In this document: in pieces, positions 17,557 to 25,299 of the stretch | How the letters are laid out: each line of letters begins with the position of its first letter | How positions within the stretch are numbered: position 1 is the first letter of the stretch | NCBI RefSeq assembly: GCF_029193595.2 | Contig: NZ_CP135052.1 | Span: 4,402,001 to 4,466,000 of the forward strand | Direction: 5' to 3' | Source of the DNA: Providencia hangzhouensis | GTDB taxonomy: Bacteria; Pseudomonadota; Gammaproteobacteria; Enterobacterales; Enterobacteriaceae | Length of the DNA: 64,000 nucleotides | The notes under the pieces: generated by a model | The model's input: only the letters and a program-made list of their open reading frames with translations | Told to the model about the DNA's origin: nothing | The model's database searches: none | Made by a program: the position numbers and the translations under genes

Positions 17557-18246
17557 ATGAAAAATTTCGCCTTTATTTTTGCACGTGGTGGTTCCAAAGG
17601 GTTACCCCATAAAAATATTAAGTTATTAGCAGGTAAACCATTATTACAGTATTCAATTGATATCGCGAAAAATGCTCCATCTATTGATAAAGTTTTTGTA
17701 TCAACCGACGATGAAGATATTGCTAAAATTGCTAAATTAAATGGAGCAACTGTTATTCTTCGCCCCAAAGAGCTAGCAAGCGATACCAGTCCCGAATGGC
17801 TTTCATGGCGACATGCGATTGACTGGGTAGAAAAATATTATGGTCGATTTGATGGGTTTATCAGTTTGCCAGCAACAAGCCCATTACGCAGTATTCAGGA
17901 TGTTGAGGATGCCATAGCGAAAAGAGAGAGTGAACAAGCAGATATTTGTATTTCTGTCACCCCTTCGAGTCGCAGTCCCTATTTTAATATGGTAAAAAAA
18001 ACAGCAAATGGGTTTGTAGAGATCGTTAACCCACCTAATGCTGAAGTAGCCCGCCGACAAGATGCCCCTGCAGTGTTCGATATAACAACTGTTGTTTACG
18101 CAACAACCCCGCTATTTGTTCAAAATAATTATGGACTTTTTTCAGGGCAAGTAACCAGTATAGAAATACCGAAGGATCGTGCCGTTGATATAGACGATAT
18201 TTACGATTTTCGTTTAGCTGAAGCTATTATTATGGAGTGCAAATAA
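17557..18246 (+). CDS. legF: CMP-nonulosonate cytidylyltransferase, LegF/PtmB-like
   Basis: A 229-residue cytidylyltransferase that activates the nonulosonic acid with CTP, giving the CMP-sugar donor. The nucleotide-binding motif ARGGSKGLPHKNI is at residues 8-20, VSTDDEDIAKIA at about 48, and SLPATSPLRS at about 104 carries the CTP/substrate residues of the NeuA family. The terminal IPKDRAVDIDDIYDFRLAE is also typical. The product is predicted to be CMP-legionaminic acid or a stereoisomer. The stop codon overlaps the next start (TAATG). Confidence 0.9.
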   Translation: MKNFAFIFARGGSKGLPHKNIKLLAGKPLLQYSIDIAKNAPSIDKVFVSTDDEDIAKIAKLNGATVILRPKELASDTSPEWLSWRHAIDWVEKYYGRFDGFISLPATSPLRSIQDVEDAIAKRESEQADICISVTPSSRSPYFNMVKKTANGFVEIVNPPNAEVARRQDAPAVFDITTVVYATTPLFVQNNYGLFSGQVTSIEIPKDRAVDIDDIYDFRLAEAIIMECK

Positions 18247-19016
18247 TGGAAAATTTATTAAAAGATAAAAATATTTTAGTTATTGGCGCAGGTGGTTTAT
18301 TGGGCTCTACATTAGTAACTGAATTACTGAATCAAAAAGCAAGAGTTATTGCTGCAGATATAAATCTAGAAGTGATGAGTAATCGACTAAAGTCAATGAA
18401 CGTTAATACACAAAATCCGAATATTCGCCTTTTACAATGTAACATTGTAGATAAAGAATCAGTGAAAAACATGTTAGATAACACACTTGAAATAGATGGT
18501 GCCGTTAATACAACTTACCCTAGAAACAATAAATATGGCAGCCACTTTTTCGATGTATCCTTAGAAAGCTTTAACGAAAATCTATCATTACATTTAGGCA
18601 GTTCATTTTTATTTACGCAACAATGTGCAGCTTATTTTTTGAGAAATAAAAAACCCTTTTCGCTAGTCAACATATCATCAATATATGGCGTAATCGCGCC
18701 TAAATTTAAAATATATGAAAATACTAGTATGACTATGCCTGTTGAATATGCAGCGATTAAATCAGCCCTACTTCATTTAAATAAATACGTTGTTTCTTAT
18801 ATAAATGATAGTAAGTTCAGAATTAACTGCGTGAGTCCTGGTGGAATATTTGATTCTCAGCCAGAAGAATTTCTAAATGCTTATAAAGCCAATACTCATG
18901 GTGAAGGCATGCTTAATGTGAAAGAGATCATTGGTTCCATTATGTTTTTACTTTCAGAACAATCACAATATGTTACCGGTCAAAATATTATCGTTGATGA
19001 TGGCTTTTCACTTTAA
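18246..19016 (+). CDS. ptmA: Short-chain dehydrogenase/reductase, PtmA-like
   Basis: A classical SDR of 256 residues. The coenzyme motif is VIGAGGLLGSTLV near the N-terminus; the catalytic triad is Ser in NISSIYG and YxxxK in EYAAIKSA. The ATG used here gives a TAATG overlap and has GGAG eight bases upstream; a GTG nine bases earlier is in frame. PtmA follows the CMP-nonulosonate synthetase in the C. jejuni flagellin-glycosylation locus, as here. Its reaction is not settled; precursor supply or modification of the nonulosonate are options. Confidence 0.8.
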   Translation: MENLLKDKNILVIGAGGLLGSTLVTELLNQKARVIAADINLEVMSNRLKSMNVNTQNPNIRLLQCNIVDKESVKNMLDNTLEIDGAVNTTYPRNNKYGSHFFDVSLESFNENLSLHLGSSFLFTQQCAAYFLRNKKPFSLVNISSIYGVIAPKFKIYENTSMTMPVEYAAIKSALLHLNKYVVSYINDSKFRINCVSPGGIFDSQPEEFLNAYKANTHGEGMLNVKEIIGSIMFLLSEQSQYVTGQNIIVDDGFSL

Positions 19017-20241
19017 CCCTAATACCCTCTTAGCTATTGCTCTTAGAGGAAGCAGCTTACTTAGTAAGTTTGCCTTATTATTTATTTTATCCGCACAAGA
19101 TGACCCCAAAATATTAGTATCGTATACGGTTATGTTCTCCATTATTGTATACTCACTGTATATAATAAATTTTGATTTGTATACATACACTACTCGTATT
19201 TTATCTCATGCAGAGAAAGAAAATAGAGGCCCTATTGTATTACAACATATCAACTCTACACTAATATTGTGTGTAATAACAATACCTTTATTATATGCCT
19301 TTTTTTTATTTAATTACATTGATAAAAATGACCTTTTTTATTTCTATATTATTTTAATACTAGAATTTTCCTCTACTGAGATTTATCGTTACTTAGTTGC
19401 ATGTAAAGAACAGAACAAAGCTAATTTATATATATTCTTAAAATCTTCTTTATGGGTTTTTATATTCATTATAATCGTTTTAATAAAACGAGATGTAAAT
19501 ATTATTGAACTCTATGATACCTGGCTTTATGGGCAGTTAGTTGTTCTTATATTATCTTTTTTCTTTATAAAAAACACAGTAACGTTTAAAAAAACATATA
19601 AATATTCTATTAGCCAGCTTCTCACATCTATCAAAGTATCAATTCCAATATTAATAGGAACACTAGCAATAAGGGGGATATTTACATTTGATAGGATCTA
19701 TATCTCAAACGATGTTGATATTATTTTTTCATCTGCATATATGTTTTTTTCCACGTTATCAGGTGCTACTTTGACATTTGTAGATGCAATACTACTTATT
19801 GTAATAATTCCTAAGCTAGTTTCTTTAAGTAATAACACAAATCAACACTGCAAAGAATTTAGAGTTTTCATATTACGCTTAATATTTGTTTCAGGAATAA
19901 TATCCATTCTTGTAATGTTAATATCATTAATTATTTCATTCTTTCCCTCTTACGATAGATATAGCGAATATAGATATTTAATTTTATATTGTTCAACTTC
20001 AATGTTTATATTCATTCTTTCTCAGGGGTTTTCTATTTATTTTTACTCGCGTTCGAATGATGGTGTTAACATTAAAATAAATATATTATCATTTTTATTA
20101 TTTATAATATTAGCAAATATCTTCCCTAGTAAAAATATCCCTGCTTTAGTTTTCCTTACCATGCTTACTATTTTAGCATCAAAAGCATATGTTTATTATA
20201 TTTATAATCGGCATGAGAGTCTTCATGATAAACTACAATAA
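18997..20241 (+). CDS. wzx: Predicted polysaccharide flippase (Wzx-like)
   Basis: A very hydrophobic protein of about 414 residues with some 12 membrane segments and a MATE/PST-type pattern (LRGSSLLSKFALLF at the start). It would flip the undecaprenyl-linked repeat unit across the inner membrane. The tandem ATG at 18997/19000 gives a short overlap with the SDR gene; an in-frame ATG at 18931 would overlap by 86 bases and is less likely. The call rests on topology and on pairing with a Wzy-like gene. The DNA is much richer in A+T than the flanking wza-wzc genes. Confidence 0.72.
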   Translation: MMAFHFNPNTLLAIALRGSSLLSKFALLFILSAQDDPKILVSYTVMFSIIVYSLYIINFDLYTYTTRILSHAEKENRGPIVLQHINSTLILCVITIPLLYAFFLFNYIDKNDLFYFYIILILEFSSTEIYRYLVACKEQNKANLYIFLKSSLWVFIFIIIVLIKRDVNIIELYDTWLYGQLVVLILSFFFIKNTVTFKKTYKYSISQLLTSIKVSIPILIGTLAIRGIFTFDRIYISNDVDIIFSSAYMFFSTLSGATLTFVDAILLIVIIPKLVSLSNNTNQHCKEFRVFILRLIFVSGIISILVMLISLIISFFPSYDRYSEYRYLILYCSTSMFIFILSQGFSIYFYSRSNDGVNIKINILSFLLFIILANIFPSKNIPALVFLTMLTILASKAYVYYIYNRHESLHDKLQ

Positions 20242-21511
20242 TATTAAAGTTTTCTATTTCGCTCTAGCTATCTTCCTTTCTATCGAATCGTTATCAATAC
20301 TGATGCCTTTTAGCAGTATTTCAGAGTCTGGTTTTGCCTACTTTATCTACTATGCCATTTCATTTCTTTTCTTACTTTCATTAGCTCTATCTAGTATTAT
20401 CATTAGGAAAAAAATATATATTAGTAATCCATCTATCTTATACATATCAAAGATAGTTAATACGTTCTTAATACTTGGTACTCTAGGTGTTATAATGGTT
20501 ATCTATGATAGGATATATATACAGCAAGTAGACTATTCTCAAGGTATCGGATTAGCAAGAGAAATGTGGAGAGAGCAAGCTAAAGAGAGGGAAGGTGTAT
20601 CCAGTCTATACAATCTTCTTGGAAATATAATGTTTCCTCTCCTTTATTGGTCTTTTTCATTCTGTATTATATACTGGGAGGAAATTAATAATAGAAAGAA
20701 AATTATATTTTCAGTATTTTTAATTTTATTATTCTCAGCTATAACAGGAGGTAGAGAACCTGTTCTAGTTCTTATTGCAATATTCCTTTCATCATCATCA
20801 TTTCGCTCTATAATTAACAAGAAAACATTTAACAAGCGTGTTGTTAAATTTTCAATTTTTGCAATAACAGCCATTCTTATCTATTCAGTCTATATTGGGT
20901 ATATACGGTTTCAGGTTTATAATTTTACAATGCTACAATATGGAGAATCGTTAGCTAGCAGGCTGGGAGGAAGGCTTGATGATGTTAATATCATTAATAG
21001 TATCATTCCAGATACATTTTACCCAGTGGGAATATATATTACCCATGTAAAATGGGTTTTCATAAATACAATTGAATATTCTATTCTATATAATTTAGAT
21101 GGCATATCTTCTTTTAGACAAATAGTTAGTATGTTACACCAGTACATTCCATCCATCTTTGGCTCTTTAAATATAACAGCGCCAACGTATGCTCCAAATT
21201 GGATTCCTTTAACAGGATCAATCTGGTATGATTATAATATATATGGTATTTTTTTAATATTTTTGCTACCTTTTTCTACCTCTCTATTTTCTTTTTTTTG
21301 TTTTAAAATAAAAATATTAAATACTAGTTTATCATCAATAGTAGTATATGTATTTCTGAACTCAATTTTAATATTTGGCTGTTTTTCTTTTTTATTCGAA
21401 ACAGTTCAATTTATTTACCTTATATTTTCCATTCCCCTTTTGATAATTATAAAAATAGTGTCAAAATTTAAAATAAGCAGAGAAAAAAATGAAATCAATC
21501 GGATTTATTAA
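20225..21511 (+). CDS. wzy: Predicted repeat-unit polymerase (Wzy-like)
   Basis: A hydrophobic protein of about 428 residues with 10-12 membrane segments and one long hydrophilic loop between later helices (around VKWVFINT to APNWIPLTGS), the topology of O-antigen/capsule polymerases. The chosen ATG has GAGAG five bases upstream and overlaps wzx by 17 bases; an earlier in-frame ATG exists at 20189. An Arg-rich cytoplasmic or periplasmic segment, REMWREQAKEREG, precedes the middle helices. Wzy proteins are poorly conserved, so the call rests on topology and position. Confidence 0.75.
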   Translation: MINYNNIKVFYFALAIFLSIESLSILMPFSSISESGFAYFIYYAISFLFLLSLALSSIIIRKKIYISNPSILYISKIVNTFLILGTLGVIMVIYDRIYIQQVDYSQGIGLAREMWREQAKEREGVSSLYNLLGNIMFPLLYWSFSFCIIYWEEINNRKKIIFSVFLILLFSAITGGREPVLVLIAIFLSSSSFRSIINKKTFNKRVVKFSIFAITAILIYSVYIGYIRFQVYNFTMLQYGESLASRLGGRLDDVNIINSIIPDTFYPVGIYITHVKWVFINTIEYSILYNLDGISSFRQIVSMLHQYIPSIFGSLNITAPTYAPNWIPLTGSIWYDYNIYGIFLIFLLPFSTSLFSFFCFKIKILNTSLSSIVVYVFLNSILIFGCFSFLFETVQFIYLIFSIPLLIIIKIVSKFKISREKNEINRIY

Positions 21512-23063
21512 TGTTTATCCATATAGACCACATGCTCATCATGCATATTATATTAAAAAAAAATTATTAGAGCTATATGGAGAAATAAAAACGTATGCTC
21601 TTAACTGTAGTGGAAATACTACCACCTGTTATGTTAAAGAGTTAAAAGGCACCTCTAATAGTGAATGTAGAAAGTGTAAAATAGGTGGATTGCAGTCCTT
21701 CAATTTTGATGTAAATGAGAGCATTGATAAATATAATAAAATTTCAGATTTTAAAATTAATTACAGAGAACTAGTAAAGTCAAGTTCTTATACACTATCG
21801 AGGATAGAATCTCTTTCTGATATAAATTCAGAAGATGTTACTTATTTTCAAAACTTACTTATGCCAGGAGCCAAAAAATTTTTTCATGCGACAATAAATT
21901 GGTTAAAAGAAAACAACATTGAAATTCTTATATTGTTTAATGGCAGAATGGATTACACACGAGCAGCTTTAGAGGCAGCAAAAGAATTAGGAATACCATG
22001 CATAACACATGAAAGGCCGCTATTTGGACATGGTTTAATATTAAATCTCAATGAAAATTGTTCTTCACTCAAGAACATTCATGAAATCAATATTCAGTTT
22101 AAAAACAAAGCATTAACAAAAAAACAATCTCATTTAGCTGCAAAGTTACTAGCGGAACGATTCGTAGGAAAGAATAATTTAGAATGGAAAAAATATAACG
22201 AAAATCCTAATTCAGTCTCAGAGTGGCCTAACATTAACTCAAATATGAAAATACTGATATGTCCCAGTAGTAAAAATGAATTACTTGGACATCCTGATTG
22301 GAACACACCTTGGGGAAATAATACTGATGCTTTAGATATAATGCTTGATAATAATATTATACGTAGTGAAGATATTTTAGTAAGGTTCCATCCCTCATGG
22401 GCTGTATCATTTGGAAAAATTAATGCAAAAAAATGTTCTGAACATTATTTAAACTGGTGTAACAGAAGAAATATTAAGTATATACCAAGTGAAAGTAGTA
22501 TGAATACTAGAGATCTAATATCTATTAGTGATTTAGTGATCCTAAATGGAAGTAATACAATCTTAGAATCTGGAGCCATTGGTAAACCAACTTTATGTTT
22601 AGGTCCTTCACCATACACGCATTCAGGAGCCGCTATCGATATATTAAGTTTTAATGATTTAAAATCAATTAGTCTAGAAAAAATTTTATGTAGGGATAAA
22701 AAAGAGATTATTACTTCTACGCTTAGATATGTCTATTCTAGAGCCTATCGTGAACCACTATATGTAAATGAGGTAGTTTCAAAAACAGTGACTGAATGTG
22801 ATTTTTATAGCTCAGATACTCAAAACCCAATTGAAGATGTAATAAACGGTAAATTTATTGTAAATTGTAGTTCCTATGCAGAATCCTCCGATGAGGAAAT
22901 AAATATTGTCGATAGCTTAGCTAAAAACGATAACATCGTATTTTCAGAACTATCTAATTACCCTACTGATAGTATTACTGATTTTAATAAAATTAATTTA
23001 ACAAGAAAACATATATATCGCTTAGTTGATTGGGTCAGAAATATGCAAGCTAAAGGTGTCTAA
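21489..23063 (+). CDS. KpsS/LipB-like capsule glycosyltransferase, candidate nonulosonate transferase
   Basis: A 524-residue soluble protein with a GT-B look. The C-terminal half carries RFHPSW (about residue 298) and SDLVILNGSNTILESGAIGKPTLCLG (about 345-370), a layout shared with the capsule 'polysaccharide synthesis' proteins KpsS/KpsC and CMP-sugar-using transferases. Residues about 465-524 form an extra C-terminal tail. A Cys cluster, CYVKELKGTSNSECRKC, lies near residues 54-70. With only one other chain glycosyltransferase in the locus, this is the best candidate for adding the CMP-activated nonulosonate. The donor is inferred. It overlaps wzy by 23 bases. Confidence 0.62.
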   Translation: MKSIGFINVYPYRPHAHHAYYIKKKLLELYGEIKTYALNCSGNTTTCYVKELKGTSNSECRKCKIGGLQSFNFDVNESIDKYNKISDFKINYRELVKSSSYTLSRIESLSDINSEDVTYFQNLLMPGAKKFFHATINWLKENNIEILILFNGRMDYTRAALEAAKELGIPCITHERPLFGHGLILNLNENCSSLKNIHEINIQFKNKALTKKQSHLAAKLLAERFVGKNNLEWKKYNENPNSVSEWPNINSNMKILICPSSKNELLGHPDWNTPWGNNTDALDIMLDNNIIRSEDILVRFHPSWAVSFGKINAKKCSEHYLNWCNRRNIKYIPSESSMNTRDLISISDLVILNGSNTILESGAIGKPTLCLGPSPYTHSGAAIDILSFNDLKSISLEKILCRDKKEIITSTLRYVYSRAYREPLYVNEVVSKTVTECDFYSSDTQNPIEDVINGKFIVNCSSYAESSDEEINIVDSLAKNDNIVFSELSNYPTDSITDFNKINLTRKHIYRLVDWVRNMQAKGV

Positions 23064-23803
23064 TGCTCATTTCAATAGTTATGCCTTGTTATAATTCAGA
23101 AAAAACCATTACTCAATCTATAAACTCAGTTATTGAACAAACATATAAAAACTGGGAGTTAATCATTATAGATGACGGTTCTACAGACTCAACATTATCA
23201 ATAGCAAAGAAAATTGCAGCTAACGATAAACGAATCAAAGTACTTTCATTGCCTAAGAATACAGGAACTCCCGCTGAACCAAGGAATAATGGTTTAGAAT
23301 ATTCAAATGGAGACTATATTGCATTCTTAGATAGCGATGATTTATGGAGTAATAATAAATTAGAGTTACAGCTCTCTTTTATGATAAAAAATGACATTTC
23401 TCTCTCTTGTACTGCCTATACTATTAAAGATACCAAAGGAAAAATATTTAATTATTACCCACCGTTGTTCGCTAACTATAGTGACTTACTTTCAAATAAC
23501 TCTATCGGGTGTTTAACTGCCATGGTAAAAAAAGAGTTAATTTCAAAAACTAGATTTAAAAAAATAGGCCATGAGGATTATGCATTTTGGTTAGTATTAT
23601 TAAAGAAAACCGATGGTGTATATTGCCTTAATGAGCTCCTAGCAACCTATAACAAAATGGAAAACTCTGTATCCTCTAATAAAAAAAAACTATTTATATT
23701 TTTCTGGAATGTATATAGAAAAAGTGAAAAATTTAGCATCCCTCGTTCTTTTTACTTTTGTATTAAATATTTTATAAATGTTATTTGGTTTAAATACAAA
23801 TGA
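23063..23803 (+). CDS. Family 2 glycosyltransferase
   Basis: A 246-residue inverting GT-A enzyme. The N-terminal ISIVMPCYNSEKTI and IIIDDGSTDST are the nucleotide-binding blocks of GT2. The metal-binding motif is LDSDDLW at about residues 92-98, and the HEDYAFWL block near 170 carries the likely catalytic base. It would add one sugar of the repeat unit from a UDP- or dTDP-donor at the cytoplasmic face. The sugar cannot be read from the sequence. It shares one base with the upstream gene and overlaps the next by four. Confidence 0.86.
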   Translation: MLISIVMPCYNSEKTITQSINSVIEQTYKNWELIIIDDGSTDSTLSIAKKIAANDKRIKVLSLPKNTGTPAEPRNNGLEYSNGDYIAFLDSDDLWSNNKLELQLSFMIKNDISLSCTAYTIKDTKGKIFNYYPPLFANYSDLLSNNSIGCLTAMVKKELISKTRFKKIGHEDYAFWLVLLKKTDGVYCLNELLATYNKMENSVSSNKKKLFIFFWNVYRKSEKFSIPRSFYFCIKYFINVIWFKYK

Positions 23804-24729
23804 AAACTTTAATTAGCGGATCTACCGGATTTATTGGAAAGGCAGTTCTTCAAGAATTAAAAAATAACTATCGGGTAATAATCAGAAAACATTCACCTGA
23901 ATTAAATGACCATTTTACCATTCAGTCTTTCAATCAAAATACAGACTGGACTGGTGCATTTGATGATATCGATAGCATTATTCACCTCGCCGCGATTGCC
24001 CACCGTATGAAAGTCAAAACACCAAGTGCGGATGAGCAGAAAGAATTATGGAGTGTTAATGTCGAAGGAACGTTGCACTTTGCAAATGAAGCGGCTAAAG
24101 CGGGTGTCAAACGTTTCGTTTTTATAAGCTCTATTGGTGTGAATGGTAATCTCACTCATGAAAAACCTTTTTCTCCTCAAGATCCAGCAGCACCACATAA
24201 TGAATATGCTAGGTCTAAGTTAGTCGCAGAACAAGGGCTCATTGATATCTGCGCAAAAACAGGAATGGAACTAGTGATTATACGTCCTGTTTTGGTCTAT
24301 GGAGAAAATGCACCGGGCAATTTTGGTCTTCTTTTAAAGCTTATCAAGAAAGTACCTATGTTACCTTTTGGCTTAACAAACAATTCGCGAAGTTATATAT
24401 CCATAAAGAATTTGGCTCATTTTATTGCTGAATGTACTCGTCACCCTAATGCTGCTGGTAAAATATTTTTAGTGTCCGATGGGAAAAATCTTTCCACAAA
24501 AGAACTTACTACCATTATAGGAACAAGCCTAGGAAAGAATATCATTCAATTACCTGTTCCTACGCTTCTGATGAAAATCCTATTAAGTGCAGTTGGCAAG
24601 CAAGGTCTTTTTACCCAGCTTTATCAAAATTTAGAAGTCGACTCCTCAAATATGTTCGATGAACTAGGCTGGAAACCGCCTTATACTATTGAACAAACAA
24701 TGAGTTACTTAGGAAATGACAAAAAATGA
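23800..24729 (+). CDS. NAD-dependent epimerase/reductase (WbpV/WreQ-like)
   Basis: A 309-residue extended SDR. Cofactor motif SGSTGFIGKAVL at residues 6-17; catalytic SSIGVNG and YARSK (YxxxK) at about 108 and 135. It is followed directly by a phosphoglycosyltransferase and a WbpM-type dehydratase. That trio in other bacteria makes UDP-QuiNAc or UDP-FucNAc: WbpM forms the 4-keto-6-deoxy sugar, and this family of reductases reduces C4. The choice of product (gluco or galacto) is not visible. It overlaps the next gene by four bases. Confidence 0.78.
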   Translation: MKTLISGSTGFIGKAVLQELKNNYRVIIRKHSPELNDHFTIQSFNQNTDWTGAFDDIDSIIHLAAIAHRMKVKTPSADEQKELWSVNVEGTLHFANEAAKAGVKRFVFISSIGVNGNLTHEKPFSPQDPAAPHNEYARSKLVAEQGLIDICAKTGMELVIIRPVLVYGENAPGNFGLLLKLIKKVPMLPFGLTNNSRSYISIKNLAHFIAECTRHPNAAGKIFLVSDGKNLSTKELTTIIGTSLGKNIIQLPVPTLLMKILLSAVGKQGLFTQLYQNLEVDSSNMFDELGWKPPYTIEQTMSYLGNDKK

Positions 24730-25277
24730 TACGTATAATTGACTTCTTTGCTGCTTTAATCGGCCTAATTGTTCTTTCTCCAGTATTACTCATTACATCT
24801 ATTATTGGTTATTTTGAAACAGGCTCACCTATCTTTATCCAGACTCGAGTAGGCAAAAACAAAAAACCGTTCAGATTAATTAAGTTTAGAACAATGAAAG
24901 TAGGAACATCCTCCGTAGCCAGCCACTTGGTTGATACCCGTTCTATAACAAAGTACGGCACTATTCTGCGAAAAACCAAAATTGATGAACTTCCTCAATT
25001 AATTAATGTATTAAAAGGTGAAATGAGTTTAGTTGGTCCTCGTCCAAATTTATTTAATCAAGAAGAATTAATACAACAACGTTCAGCACTCAATATTTAT
25101 GATGTTCGCCCCGGTATTACAGGATTAGCTCAAATTAAAAATATTGATATGTCTACACCACAACTTCTCGCTACTACAGATAGAGAGATGATAGATAATT
25201 TGAACCTTAAAAACTATTTTAGATATATTATGATGACAGTCACCGGCAGTGGTTCCGGCGATGCTGCTGCCAAATGA
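24726..25277 (+). CDS. PglC-type phosphoglycosyltransferase that starts the repeat unit
   Basis: A 183-residue monotopic phosphoglycosyltransferase. One N-terminal re-entrant hydrophobic segment (about 4-28) is followed by the catalytic domain with FRLIKFRTM, the Asp-Glu dyad at about 87-88 in IDELPQLINVLKGEMSLVGPRP, and RPGITGLAQI. It transfers a sugar-1-phosphate from a UDP-sugar to undecaprenyl phosphate. It lacks the large N-terminal membrane domain of WbaP/WcaJ, so it is the minimal type. The neighbouring genes suggest QuiNAc or FucNAc as first sugar. Confidence 0.88.
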   Translation: MIRIIDFFAALIGLIVLSPVLLITSIIGYFETGSPIFIQTRVGKNKKPFRLIKFRTMKVGTSSVASHLVDTRSITKYGTILRKTKIDELPQLINVLKGEMSLVGPRPNLFNQEELIQQRSALNIYDVRPGITGLAQIKNIDMSTPQLLATTDREMIDNLNLKNYFRYIMMTVTGSGSGDAAAK

Positions 25278-25299
25278 ACAACAGAAAGAAGTAATCATT

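Noticed and set aside
12582..18246. A plain sialic acid (Neu5Ac) neuDBCA-type pathway
   Set aside because: The dehydratase and aminotransferase before the epimerase and the PtmE-type CBS fusion are not needed for Neu5Ac and point to legionaminic-type synthesis.
24726..25277. WbaP/WcaJ-type galactose- or glucose-1-phosphate transferase
   Set aside because: Those proteins have a long multi-helix N-terminal domain; this one is the short PglC-like form.
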